DNA of 64,000 bases from Candidatus Brevundimonas colombiensis (GTDB lineage Bacteria; Pseudomonadota; Alphaproteobacteria; Caulobacterales; Caulobacteraceae), in NCBI GenBank assembly GCA_029202665.1, contig CP119326.1, forward strand, positions 3,224,001-3,288,000. Direction: 5' to 3'. Every line of letters starts with the position of its first letter. Position 1 is the first letter of the stretch. This document shows, piece by piece, positions 35,943 to 44,479 of the stretch. The notes under the pieces are model-generated. The model was not told the DNA's origin and searched no databases. It worked only from the letters and a program-made list of their open reading frames with translations. The position numbers were made by a program, and so were the translations under genes.

Positions 35943-37136
35943 TCAGTTCAGCATTTTCGACAGGTTGCGCCAAATGATGGTTTTCTGAACCTCGGTCGCC
36001 CCGCCATAGATGGTCTGCGCCCGCTCGAACAGATAGGCGGCGGACGCCGTGGGCGCGAACCCCAGAACCCCAGGCGCCGCCTCACGCCAGTCCGCGCCTT
36101 CGCGCGGCGGAAAGGCTATCTGGTCGCGGCCCGCCAGCAAAATCTCCAGAGCGGTGATCTTCTGCGCCAGTTCCGTGGCGCTGATCTTCAGCGCCGAGAC
36201 GCCAATGGGGTCGACCTCGCCGCTGAGCGCGCGCAGGACCGAGACCTCCAGCACTTCGGCCTCGATTTCCAGCCGCGTCAGGCGCGCCATGAAGAGAGGG
36301 TCGTCGCTCCGCTTTCTTCCGCCGCTCCAGGCGGTCTCTGTCGCCAGGGCCCGGACGCGGGCCAGATCGGCCTTCTTGCGACCGACATGGGCGTACGACA
36401 GCCGCTCGGCCTTCAGCAGGACATTGGCATAGGTCCAGGCCTTGCCCTCCTCCCCGATACGGTTGGCGACCGGGACACGCACCCCGTCAAAGCTGACCCG
36501 GTTCAGTTCGTGCGAACCGTCGATGCCGATAATCGGATGCACCCGGACGCCGGGCGAGCGCATATCGACGCAGATCATCGACAGACCGTCCTGCCGACGC
36601 GGCTCGGAAGAGGTTCGCACGAGACAGAAAATCCAGTCGGCCCAATGGGCTGACGATGTCCAGATTTTCTCGCCGTGCAACACATAATGGTCGCCGTCTC
36701 GTTCTGCCCGCATCGAAAGACTGGCCAGGTCTGAGCCGGCTTCCGGTTCGGAATAGCCCTGGGCCCACAGGGCTCGGGACTCCAGAATATCGGGCAGCCA
36801 GGTCTTCTTCTGCTGCTCGGTGCCGAATGCGCAGATGATCGGGCCGATATAGATGACCGCCATGGGGATCAGGCCGGGCGCGCCCGCCCGTTCCAGTTCG
36901 CTTTCGAAGATATACCGCCGGATCGGCGTCCAGTCCGGTCCGCCATGCTCGATCGGCCAGCCCACCCCGAACCAGCCCCTGGCGTTCAACGCCTGCTGCG
37001 ACCGGACATGATCCGCGCGGGTCAGGGGCTCGCCGTTCCGCATCTTGGCCAGAATTTCCACGGGATAGGCGCTGGCGAAATAGCGGCGCACGTCGTCGCG
37101 AAAGGCCAGATCAGCCGGATCGAATGATAGATTCAC
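35943..37136 (-). CDS. Acyl-CoA dehydrogenase (large-subunit type)
   Basis: The 397-residue flavoprotein starts MNLSFDPADLAFRDDVRRYF and carries WAQGYSEPEAGSDLASLSMR, GEKIWTSSAHWADWIFCLVR and IYGGATEVQKTIIWRNLSKM. As in the dehydrogenase at 26380, the acidic residue of medium-chain enzymes is missing at YGGA. It ends seven bases before the palindrome that serves the downstream ligase gene. Upstream it shares a divergent promoter region, with another palindrome, with an SDR gene. The smaller dehydrogenase at 42413 is a possible partner subunit. Confidence 0.9.
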   Translation of the reverse strand: MNLSFDPADLAFRDDVRRYFASAYPVEILAKMRNGEPLTRADHVRSQQALNARGWFGVGWPIEHGGPDWTPIRRYIFESELERAGAPGLIPMAVIYIGPIICAFGTEQQKKTWLPDILESRALWAQGYSEPEAGSDLASLSMRAERDGDHYVLHGEKIWTSSAHWADWIFCLVRTSSEPRRQDGLSMICVDMRSPGVRVHPIIGIDGSHELNRVSFDGVRVPVANRIGEEGKAWTYANVLLKAERLSYAHVGRKKADLARVRALATETAWSGGRKRSDDPLFMARLTRLEIEAEVLEVSVLRALSGEVDPIGVSALKISATELAQKITALEILLAGRDQIAFPPREGADWREAAPGVLGFAPTASAAYLFERAQTIYGGATEVQKTIIWRNLSKMLN

Positions 37137-37166
37137 TACGCCGCTCCGCCTGGCTTCAGTCCCAAT

Positions 37167-37184
37167 TTTAATTGACTGATGAAA
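37167..37184. promoter_or_regulatory. Shared regulon palindrome, copy 5 (divergent dehydrogenase/SDR promoter)
   Basis: TTTAATTGACTGATGAAA matches 14 of 18 consensus positions, between the divergent starts at 37136 and 37238. Confidence 0.6.
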
Positions 37185-37237
37185 AACTCGATGGCAAGCC
37201 GTTAGGCCTTAATTGAACATATAACCGGGAACGTCTC

Positions 37238-38083
37238 ATGAGCGGTCGATTGCAGGGACGCGTGGCTCTGGTCACGGGCGCGGGCCGTTTGAGGGGGATA
37301 GGGCGCGCCACGGCCCTGAGGCTGGCCGCCGAGGGCGCAGCGGTGGTGGTGTCCGCCCCTTCTCGCGATCCCGCCTCCTTCCCCGAAGAGGAAAAGGCCT
37401 GCGGCTGGATGGGCGCAGCCTCGGTCGCCGAAGAAATCCGCCAGAGCGGCGGCCGCGCAATCTCGGTTGAGTGCGACGTGACCGACACGGCCCAGGTCGA
37501 CGCCATGATCGAGCGCGCCCGCGCCGAACTTGGCACGCCCGACGCCGTCGTCAACAATGCGGGTACAGCCGGCGGCGCCGGCGGCGCGCCCCTGCTGGAT
37601 ATCGAAGACGATCAATGGCGCCGAACCATCGACATCAATCTGAACGGCGTCTTCCACGTCTGCCGCGCGGCAGGCCGGGCCATGCGCGCCGATGGAAAGC
37701 CGGGCGCCATCGTCAACCTGTCCTCGCTGGCGGGACGGACGGGTATGGCCAACTACGGCGGCTATTGCGCGTCCAAGTTCGGGGTTATCGGCCTGACCCA
37801 GCAGCTGGCGCTGGAGTTGGCCCCCTTGAGCATCCGCGTCAACGCCGTCTGCCCCGGGTCGGTCGACACCGACATGATGGACGGCACCTTCAACCGCCTG
37901 GCCGACCGCTCAAGCCGCAATGACTTCGACGCCATCAAACAGGCCGTGGCGCGCAGCATCCCCATGCGCCGCCAGGGACGGCCCGACGAACAGGCCGCGA
38001 CGATCGCCTTCCTGCTAGGGCCGGACGCCGGCTACATCACGGGACAGACCGTCAATGTCGACGGCGGCGTCCGGTTCGACTGA
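37238..38083 (+). CDS. Short-chain dehydrogenase/reductase
   Basis: The 281-residue SDR has the cofactor motif VTGAGRLRGIGRATAL, the structural NNAGTAGGAGG, the Ser in VNLSSLAGRTG and the catalytic YCASK. It ends QTVNVDGGVRFD, the standard SDR close. Extra residues after the cofactor motif (PSRDPASFPEEEKACGW) are slightly unusual for a classical SDR and resemble hydroxyacyl-CoA-type SDRs. The next gene, a crotonase, begins four bases after the stop, so the two form one unit: likely hydration and then oxidation of an acyl-CoA. Confidence 0.92.
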   Translation: MSGRLQGRVALVTGAGRLRGIGRATALRLAAEGAAVVVSAPSRDPASFPEEEKACGWMGAASVAEEIRQSGGRAISVECDVTDTAQVDAMIERARAELGTPDAVVNNAGTAGGAGGAPLLDIEDDQWRRTIDINLNGVFHVCRAAGRAMRADGKPGAIVNLSSLAGRTGMANYGGYCASKFGVIGLTQQLALELAPLSIRVNAVCPGSVDTDMMDGTFNRLADRSSRNDFDAIKQAVARSIPMRRQGRPDEQAATIAFLLGPDAGYITGQTVNVDGGVRFD

Positions 38084-38086
38084 GCC

Positions 38087-38866
38087 ATGCCCGCCTCGGT
38101 CACCTTGGAGCGGCGCGACAGCGCCGCCATCATCCGCTACGCTAATGCTCCGACCGGCTTCATCAGCAACGGCGGGGCGGCCCAGTTGGCCGACGCCGTT
38201 CAGGCGGGGCTCGACGACGCCCAGACGCGAGTCCTGATCCTGACCGGCCAGGACGACGTCTTCATCCGCCATGCTGACGTGGCCCAGATCGCACGCGCGG
38301 CCCAAGCCGTCGCGGACGGCGCGATCCAGCCCGCCAGCTTCATCGGCGCGCCCTTCGACCGTCTGGGACGGCTGATCGAACGCGCGGACAAACCGGTCAT
38401 CGCCGCCATCAACGGCGTCTGCATGGGCGGGGGCTTCGAAATCGCTCTCGCCTGCCACATGCGGATCGCCCAGGCCTCGGTTCAGGCGATCGGCCTGCCC
38501 GAAATCCGGCTCGACATCTTCCCCGGCGCTGGCGGGCCCGAGCGCCTGTCGCGCCTCATCGGGCCGCACCGGGCGCGACTGTTCATGCTGGACGGAAGCG
38601 TGGTGGGGGCGGACGTCGCCCTGGCTCAGGGCCTGGTTGACGCCGTGGCGCCCGACGCTCTGGTGGCCGCGCTGGAGATCGCCGCCGGATGGGCGGGGCG
38701 CAGCCAACGGGCCGTGGCCGCTATCCTGAGCCTTACGCAACCGGACGACGGCCACGCCGTCAACAGCGTAGAGGCGTTTGGCCAACTGCTGCGCGACGAT
38801 GCGGCTATCCGTCCGCGCCTCGCTCGCTTCACCACCGACGGCGAGGCGCTGGACGCCCTGCCCTGA
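38087..38866 (+). CDS. Enoyl-CoA hydratase/isomerase family protein
   Basis: The 259-residue crotonase has the oxyanion segments VLILTGQDDVFIRHADVAQI and INGVCMGGGFEIALACHMRI, and GLPEIRLDIFPGAGGPERLS. The first hydratase Glu is kept in LPEIRLD; the second position (hydratase AMEM) is replaced (RLFML), so it may be an isomerase or hydrolase rather than a hydratase. It is cotranscribed with the upstream SDR and converges with the EthD gene, the two stops lying four bases apart. Confidence 0.88.
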   Translation: MPASVTLERRDSAAIIRYANAPTGFISNGGAAQLADAVQAGLDDAQTRVLILTGQDDVFIRHADVAQIARAAQAVADGAIQPASFIGAPFDRLGRLIERADKPVIAAINGVCMGGGFEIALACHMRIAQASVQAIGLPEIRLDIFPGAGGPERLSRLIGPHRARLFMLDGSVVGADVALAQGLVDAVAPDALVAALEIAAGWAGRSQRAVAAILSLTQPDDGHAVNSVEAFGQLLRDDAAIRPRLARFTTDGEALDALP

Positions 38867-38869
38867 CAG

Positions 38870-39250
38870 TCAGTCCGTCAGGGCGATGATCTCATGCTCG
38901 TAAGCATAGAAGAGCGGCGAAGCCTTCAGGTCGATGAAACGCTTCTCGTCCTCCAGCAGGCGCCGCCCCGCGGCACGGCCCTCCTTCGTCGCACCCGCAG
39001 CAAGAATGGCGTCCATGTCATCCCACCACAGCTCGGCAATGCCATCGTAAGGCGCCGCTTCAATCCCGCGCGCGTCGATCATCGGGGTCAGGCGCTGATC
39101 GGAAAAGGCGTGGCTCTGCACATAGCGGCGGATGTTGAGAGGACCGGCCGCCTGGCGCACCAGATCGGCATGATCCTCGCGCCAATAGCGCTGGAATTCT
39201 CCGTCCGTCAGCCCGGGTAATTTACGGATGCAGAAAATGATCTTGATCAC
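38870..39250 (-). CDS. EthD-domain protein
   Basis: The 126-residue protein starts IKIIFCIRKLPGLTDGEFQR and continues YWREDHADLVRQ with a His typical of the dimeric alpha/beta EthD fold (DHADLV), then PYDGIAELWWDD. Known: the EthD protein is needed for a P450 ether-cleaving system in Rhodococcus, and other members act as small isomerases or decarboxylases in polyketide or catabolic pathways. It follows the MDR reductase gene by two bases, so one operon. Its presence beside a P450 locus is suggestive, not proof of a shared job. Confidence 0.82.
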   Translation of the reverse strand: MIKIIFCIRKLPGLTDGEFQRYWREDHADLVRQAAGPLNIRRYVQSHAFSDQRLTPMIDARGIEAAPYDGIAELWWDDMDAILAAGATKEGRAAGRRLLEDEKRFIDLKASPLFYAYEHEIIALTD

Positions 39251-39252
39251 GC

Positions 39253-40278
39253 TCAGGCCTCCGGCTCATCCGATATGCGGATCACCAGCTTGCCGTCATT
39301 GGCGCCGGTGAACAGCAGGCCCAGAGCGTCGGGAGCGTTCTCCAGCCCGTCGACGACGTGATCCTTCCACTGCAGACCCCCCTCGGCGATCCAGCGTCCG
39401 ATATCGGCCCAGGCGTCGCGCGCGCGATGGAAATGATCGATGACGATGAAACCACTGACGGTCAGCCGCTTCATCAGCATCCGACCGAAATCCTTGGGGC
39501 CAGGGATCGGCCCCTCGTCGTTGTAGTTTGAGATCAGGCCGCAGACGGCCACGCGCCCGCCGATGTTCATGCGCTCATAGACCGCGTCCATGATCGGCCC
39601 ACCGACGTTCTCAAACGCGGAATCGATACCGTCGGGGCAAAGACGATCCAGCGCCGCGCCGACGTCCTCTCGCTTGTAGTCGACGGCGCCGTCGAAACCG
39701 AGGTCGTCCGTCAGCCAGGCGGTCTTGGCGGGCCCGCCGGCGATACCGACGACGCGAGCCCCCTGGATGGCGGCGATCTGCCCCGCCACCGAACCGACCG
39801 CGCCCGCGCCGGCCGTCACCGCAAAGGTCTCGCCCGTCTTGGGACGGCAGATGTCCATGACCCCGACATAGGCCGTCAGCCCCGTCACCCCCAAGACCGA
39901 CAGATAGGCGGTCAGCGGCACGCCCGGCTGTCGCTTGACCCTTTGCGTCCGGCCGGCGTCAGCGATCGTATAGAGTTGCCAGCCGCCATCCGGGGGAAGC
40001 ACCAGATCGCCGGGCGCGAACCGTTCGGACCGGCTCTCAACCACCACGCCCAGGGTGGCGCCGCGCATGACGTCGCCCAGGCCGACCGGCGGCAGATACT
40101 GATCGCGATCACTCATCCAGATGCGGTTGGTCGGATCCAGAGACAGGTATATGTTGCGGATCAGAATCTGGCCGTCCGCGGGCGAAGCCGCCGGGGCCTC
40201 AACCAGTTGGAGATTATCTGTCGCCAACGACGCGGTAGGACGCTGCTTCAGGATCCACTTACGATTGATCAGGGTCAT
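39253..40278 (-). CDS. NADP-dependent MDR oxidoreductase (alkenal/enone reductase-like)
   Basis: The ATG at 40278 (MTLINRKWILKQRPTAS) is chosen because the family begins this way; a longer frame upstream would run through an operator-like site. The 341-residue protein has NIYLSLDPTNRIWMSD and the cofactor motif AGAGAVGSVAGQIAAIQGAR, then FENVGGPIMDAVYERMNIGG. This is the leukotriene B4 dehydrogenase/CurA class of MDR enzymes, which lacks the zinc sites. Known: reduces C=C bonds conjugated to a carbonyl. Inferred: saturates an enone in the degradation route. Confidence 0.9.
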   Translation of the reverse strand: MTLINRKWILKQRPTASLATDNLQLVEAPAASPADGQILIRNIYLSLDPTNRIWMSDRDQYLPPVGLGDVMRGATLGVVVESRSERFAPGDLVLPPDGGWQLYTIADAGRTQRVKRQPGVPLTAYLSVLGVTGLTAYVGVMDICRPKTGETFAVTAGAGAVGSVAGQIAAIQGARVVGIAGGPAKTAWLTDDLGFDGAVDYKREDVGAALDRLCPDGIDSAFENVGGPIMDAVYERMNIGGRVAVCGLISNYNDEGPIPGPKDFGRMLMKRLTVSGFIVIDHFHRARDAWADIGRWIAEGGLQWKDHVVDGLENAPDALGLLFTGANDGKLVIRISDEPEA

Positions 40279-40335
40279 AGAGGTCTCTTGGCCCGCCGCA
40301 GACCTGCGGTCGTGAATAGGTGGGTCGGCTACAAA

Positions 40336-40353
40336 CTTAACCGACCAGCTAAG
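40336..40353. promoter_or_regulatory. Shared regulon palindrome, copy 6 (MDR promoter)
   Basis: CTTAACCGACCAGCTAAG matches 11 of 18 consensus positions and is itself an imperfect palindrome with CTTA/TAAG ends. Confidence 0.4.
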
Positions 40354-40399
40354 TCGTCTATCCGCGTCCATGGGTTTTGGAAAGACGAGAGCATCGAAA

Positions 40400-40417
40400 T
40401 TTAGTCGATCGATTGAC
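40400..40417. promoter_or_regulatory. Shared regulon palindrome, copy 7 (divergent MDR/SDR region)
   Basis: TTTAGTCGATCGATTGAC matches 15 of 18 consensus positions and holds the core TCGATCGA. It lies between the divergent starts at 40278 and 40514. Confidence 0.6.
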
Positions 40418-40513
40418 GCCCACTTGAACAGAGGCCTAAATCCGTAGCGGGCGCTTACGCGTCAGGGCCTTTTCCCCAAAGGCCCGTCCTTTCCCGGAGA
40501 TGCAGCGCCTTCC

Positions 40514-41305
40514 ATGACCGACGTGAACCCCAGCACTAGCCCAGTCTTCGATCTCCGCGGACGCACGGTTCTCGTGACCGGGGCTTCGTCCGGCATTGGG
40601 CGCCGCTTCGCAAAGATTCTGGGTGCGAGCGGCGCAAATGTGGTGCTGGCCGCCCGCCGTCTGCCTCTGCTGCAACAACTCCAGACGGAACTCGAGTCGG
40701 ACGGAGTTCAGGCGATCTCGGTGGCCATGGACGTCGCGGACGAGACCTCAACCATCTCCGCCTATGACGCGGCCGAGGCGGCCTTCGGTCAGGTCGACAG
40801 CGTGGTCGCCAACGCCGGCCTGAGCAGCATCGGACGCGCCATCGATCTGCCGATCGAGGAGTTTGACCGGGTGGTGGCGGTGAACCTGCGCGGCGTCTTC
40901 CTGACCGTCCGCGAGGGGGCGCGTCGGATGATCGCCAAGGGTTCCCAAGTGAGCGGACGCGGCCGGATCGTCATCATCTCCTCCATCACGGGACAGCAGG
41001 TTTCGCCGGGCCTGGCCTCCTACAGCGCCACCAAGGCGGGCGTCACACAGATGGGCCGCGTCCTGGCGCGCGACTGGGCGGAAAAGGGGGTCAATGTGAA
41101 CACGATCGCCCCCGGCTACATGCACACGGACTTGACCGAAGGTCTGGCGGAATCACGCACGGGTCAGGCCCTGTTGGCCAAGTTTCCGCGCCACCGTTTC
41201 ATGGACGCCGACGCCCTGGACACCACCCTGCTCTACCTCTGTTCGGACGCCAGCGCCCAGGTGACGGGCTCGGTGTTCACCATCGATGACGGCCAGACTC
41301 TGTAG
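40514..41305 (+). CDS. Short-chain dehydrogenase/reductase
   Basis: The 263-residue SDR has VTGASSGIGRRFAKIL, the VVANAGLSS segment (a variant of NNAG), IISSITGQQVSPGLASYSAT with the YSATK active site, and a C-terminal VTGSVFTIDDGQTL. It has the classical length and NAD(P) motif. It stands alone between two regulon palindromes. Inferred: oxidises a secondary alcohol formed by hydroxylation, or a hydroxyacyl-CoA. Confidence 0.92.
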   Translation: MTDVNPSTSPVFDLRGRTVLVTGASSGIGRRFAKILGASGANVVLAARRLPLLQQLQTELESDGVQAISVAMDVADETSTISAYDAAEAAFGQVDSVVANAGLSSIGRAIDLPIEEFDRVVAVNLRGVFLTVREGARRMIAKGSQVSGRGRIVIISSITGQQVSPGLASYSATKAGVTQMGRVLARDWAEKGVNVNTIAPGYMHTDLTEGLAESRTGQALLAKFPRHRFMDADALDTTLLYLCSDASAQVTGSVFTIDDGQTL

Positions 41306-41693
41306 GGCGCCAAGGGGACCGCTTTCAGCACTGAAGATCGTCGTTCTGGCGGATCACGGCGCTGAGACGCTCGCGTAGAACGACCGGGCGCCGCGCACGA
41401 ACCGCATCGCCATTTCCGGCGCTTTGGGCGGCAAGGCCAGAGCCGACACCGTCCCTAATTCTAGTCGACGACCGACGCCTGCTTCGCCCCGTGCTGTCGA
41501 TGGCCGAGACGCCGAAGCATTCGCCCACCGTCGCGCGCGGGACCTTCTTAGCCGTCGACGGCGCTTCCCAGCCAGCGCCCGTGCCTGCTATTCAGCCACG
41601 CCCTGCGCTCCACCTTGAGCGCCGGCCGCGCCAGAGCCTAGCAGTGGTAGATTTTTCAAGGACCTAGCGATGGCGACGCGCCTTGACCGAACG
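41306..41693. other. Intergenic stretch before the first TetR gene
   Basis: About 390 bases hold no convincing gene on either strand; small open frames have arginine-rich shadow composition. A weak partial match to the regulon palindrome (TCTAGTCGACGACCGAC near 41461) is noted only as possible. The TetR promoter must lie at the right end. Confidence 0.5.
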
Positions 41694-41711
41694 CCTAACC
41701 AACCGCTTAAA
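41694..41711. promoter_or_regulatory. Shared regulon palindrome, copy 8 (TetR promoter)
   Basis: CCTAACCAACCGCTTAAA matches 12 of 18 consensus positions, directly upstream of the TetR coding region, where autoregulation would act. Confidence 0.45.
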
Positions 41712-41737
41712 TGGCTCCAAATCGAACGGACCTCCCG

Positions 41738-42400
41738 ATGACTGATGTTGAAGCCACGAAATCCTCATCTCGCTCGCAGCTGCTGCAAGCAGCAGCGGCG
41801 TTGATGAGCGAGCGCGGCTCGATCGAAGTCTCCCTGAGCGAGATCGCGCAGAGGTCGCAGCTGAACTCGGCCCTGGTGAAGTATTATTTCGGCAGCAAGA
41901 ACGGCCTGATGATGGAACTGGTCAAGGAGATCCTTGGTCGCGCCCTCGTTCAGATGGATGAACTGGTCGACATGGACCTGGCCCCGGTCGAGAAGCTGAA
42001 GCTTCACATCAAGGGCATCATCACCGTCTACTTCCGCTATCCGTTCGTGAACCGACTGATCCACGCCATGTTCCAGACCCCGGAGACGGCAAGGGAAGTG
42101 GCGGAGACCATTTCCAAGCCTCTGGCCGAGACCCAGCGCCGCCTGCTCGAAGAAGCCGTAGCCCAGGGCCGGATCCGCGAGATCGATCCGATGCTGTTCT
42201 ACTTCATCGTCCTGGGCGCGTGCGACCACATCTTCTTCGGCCAGCACATCCTGCACCACTGCTTCGGCGTGGATGAAATCGACGACAACCTGCGCCGCCG
42301 CTACACCGACACCCTTCTCGACATGGTGCTGACGGGCCTGCTCATCGACAAGGACGGCGCCACCGCGGCAACGGCCATCAAGTCTGGCAAGGCGGCCTAG
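41738..42400 (+). CDS. TetR-family regulator, likely local regulon repressor
   Basis: The start at 41738 leaves the palindrome upstream; an in-frame ATG at 41711 would overlap it. The roughly 220-residue protein has an N-terminal TetR helix-turn-helix (SRSQLLQAAAALMSERGSIE and VSLSEIAQRSQLNSALVKYY, FGSKNGLMMELV) followed by an all-helical ligand domain of normal length. Known: TetR proteins are dimeric repressors released by a small molecule, often an acyl-CoA in catabolic loci. Inferred: it binds the palindromes found before the locus operons, including its own. Confidence 0.9.
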   Translation: MTDVEATKSSSRSQLLQAAAALMSERGSIEVSLSEIAQRSQLNSALVKYYFGSKNGLMMELVKEILGRALVQMDELVDMDLAPVEKLKLHIKGIITVYFRYPFVNRLIHAMFQTPETAREVAETISKPLAETQRRLLEEAVAQGRIREIDPMLFYFIVLGACDHIFFGQHILHHCFGVDEIDDNLRRRYTDTLLDMVLTGLLIDKDGATAATAIKSGKAA

Positions 42401-42412
42401 CCAAACGGCGCC

Positions 42413-43549
42413 CTAGCCGCCCGCCAAAGCCCCATAACGTTGGAGATGATGGTCCTCGTCGCCAAACTCGGCATCGATAGTCATGGCGCGCTTGAAGTAA
42501 TGGCCAAGCGGCAGGTCGTCCGTCATCCCCATGCCGCCATGCAGCTGGATGGCGTTCTGGCCGACGAACCGGCACGCCTCGCCCACGGTGACCTTGGCGG
42601 CGGACACCGCCCGGGCGCGCTGCCGGGTCGACGCCTCCAGATTCAGTGTCGCTAACAGGACCGCCGAATCCGCCGCCTCGACCTGCATGAACATGTCGAC
42701 CATGCGGTGCTGCAGAACCTGGAGCTCCGACAATGGTTTGCCGAACTGACGACGCTGGCTGGTATAGGCCACGGTGTCGCACAGCATCCGGCGCAGCACC
42801 CCGACCGCCTCGGCCGACAGAGCGGCGATGGTTTCGTCCGCAACCTTCTCGACCACCGGCAAAGCCTGTCCCGCCACGCCCAGCAAGGCCTCTGCATCCA
42901 GCCGCACATCGTCGAGCAGGACATCGGCGGCGCAACGTCCGTCTATCGTCGGATAGGGCTTCAGCGTCACGCCCGATTGGCGAGGGTCCAGCAGGAACAG
43001 CGACACCCCTTCAGGATCGCCCGGCGCCCCGTCGGTCCGCGCCGTTATGATCAGATGATTGGCCCCGGGCGCCGCGGTCACCAGCGACTTCATGCCCTTC
43101 ACTCGCCAGCCGTCGCCGTCGCGCGCGGCCGTCGTCCTCACATCGGCAAAGGCATGGCGCGCCGTCAGCTCGGCCCAGCCGAAAGCCACCACAGCCTCTC
43201 CAACGACGATCCGGCGCAGCAGGTCATGGGCGACCGCACCGCCCGCCTCGCGCAACAGACCGCCGCACGTCACCACCGTCTCGATATAGGGCTCCAGCGC
43301 CAGGACCGCGCCAAGCTCCCCGGCGATCAGCATGACCTCGACGGCGCCGCCGCCCTGGCCGCCGATCGCTTCCGGCAGGGCCGCGCCCAGCAGGCCCAGA
43401 TCCCTGGCCAGGGCGCGCCAGACCTCCGGCCGTCGTCCGGGTCCGTTGCGACTGGCCTCTGTACGGGCGGCGAAGGGATAGGCTTCGGCTAGGTAGCGTC
43501 GAAGCGTGTCACGCAGTTGCGACTGCTCGCTGGTCAGATCGAAATCCAC
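42413..43549 (-). CDS. Acyl-CoA dehydrogenase (small-subunit type)
   Basis: The 378-residue protein begins MDFDLTSEQSQLRDTLRRYL and ends with AIQLHGGMGMTDDLPLGHYF. It lacks the YxG(T/S)xEI element, so it resembles the partner chain of heteromeric acyl-CoA dehydrogenases, as does the gene at 27626. It is the last gene of the long operon that starts with the ferredoxin gene, following a crotonase by 15 bases, and converges with the TetR gene, their stops 13 bases apart. Confidence 0.88.
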   Translation of the reverse strand: MDFDLTSEQSQLRDTLRRYLAEAYPFAARTEASRNGPGRRPEVWRALARDLGLLGAALPEAIGGQGGGAVEVMLIAGELGAVLALEPYIETVVTCGGLLREAGGAVAHDLLRRIVVGEAVVAFGWAELTARHAFADVRTTAARDGDGWRVKGMKSLVTAAPGANHLIITARTDGAPGDPEGVSLFLLDPRQSGVTLKPYPTIDGRCAADVLLDDVRLDAEALLGVAGQALPVVEKVADETIAALSAEAVGVLRRMLCDTVAYTSQRRQFGKPLSELQVLQHRMVDMFMQVEAADSAVLLATLNLEASTRQRARAVSAAKVTVGEACRFVGQNAIQLHGGMGMTDDLPLGHYFKRAMTIDAEFGDEDHHLQRYGALAGG

Positions 43550-43564
43550 GTCGGCTCCGGCCTT

Positions 43565-44449
43565 TCAACGATAGGGCTCGTCGTCCCACCACGGATAGAA
43601 GTCCGGCATGTCTTTCGACACCGCGTCGGGGTAGGTGGCTGCGCGCTTCTCGAGGAAGGAGGCCACACCCTCGGCGGCGTCGGCGCTGGCCGTGCGTGAC
43701 AGGATGGCGCGGCTGTCGATGCGGTGGGCCTCCATCGGGTGGCTCTGGCCCAGGCCGCGCCACAGCATCTGGCGGGTCAGGGCGACCGAGACTGGCGACG
43801 TGTTCTCGACGATCTCACGTGCGATGGCCCGCGCCGCCGGCAACAGGTCCTCGGGCGCGTGAAGCGAACGGACCAGCCCTCCATCCAAAGCCTCCTGGGC
43901 ATCGAGCACCCGGCCGCTGTAGCACCACTCCAAGGCCTTCGAGACGCCCACCACACGCGGCAGGAACCAGGATGAAGCGGCCTCGGGCACAATGCCGCGT
44001 CGCGTGAAGACGAAGCCGAAACGGGCCTTCTCGCTGGCCAGTCGGATATCCATCGGCAGGGTCATGGTCACGCCGACGCCCACGGCCGCGCCATTGATGG
44101 CTCCGATCAGGGGCTTGGTCGATTCAAACAGGCGCAGGGTCAGCAGGCCGCCGCCGTCCCGCGCGGCCTCTGCGCCATAGTTGACCGAGCCGTCGGCGTT
44201 CATCAGCGACTGCTGGCCTTCATCGACGAAGCCGCGCGTTCCGGCAGACAGGTCGGCGCCGGCGCAATAGGCCCGTCCCTCGCCCGTGAAGATCACCGCC
44301 CGCACCGCGTCGTCGGCGTCGGTCCGATCCAGGGCGTCGATCATCTCGTGCATCATCACGGGCGTGAAGGCGTTCAGCTTGTCAGGCCGCGACAGGGTGA
44401 TCAGGGCGACGCCGTCTTCGACCTCATAACGGATCGTATTGTAACTCAT
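43565..44449 (-). CDS. Enoyl-CoA hydratase/isomerase family protein
   Basis: The 294-residue crotonase has LITLSRPDKLNAFTPVMMHE, the oxyanion segments FTGEGRAYCAGADLSAG and INGAAVGVGVTMTLPMDIRL, and FTRRGIVPEAASSWFLPRVV. One acidic residue sits in ALEWCYSG, but the other hydratase Glu position is Thr/Arg. This pattern is common in PaaG-like isomerases and related hydratases, so the exact reaction is open. A 40-residue C-terminal tail (FLEKRAATYPDAVSKDMPDF) makes it longer than usual. Confidence 0.88.
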   Translation of the reverse strand: MSYNTIRYEVEDGVALITLSRPDKLNAFTPVMMHEMIDALDRTDADDAVRAVIFTGEGRAYCAGADLSAGTRGFVDEGQQSLMNADGSVNYGAEAARDGGGLLTLRLFESTKPLIGAINGAAVGVGVTMTLPMDIRLASEKARFGFVFTRRGIVPEAASSWFLPRVVGVSKALEWCYSGRVLDAQEALDGGLVRSLHAPEDLLPAARAIAREIVENTSPVSVALTRQMLWRGLGQSHPMEAHRIDSRAILSRTASADAAEGVASFLEKRAATYPDAVSKDMPDFYPWWDDEPYR

Positions 44450-44479
44450 GATCTTGCTCGGTTTACTGTTGGAAGCGTC

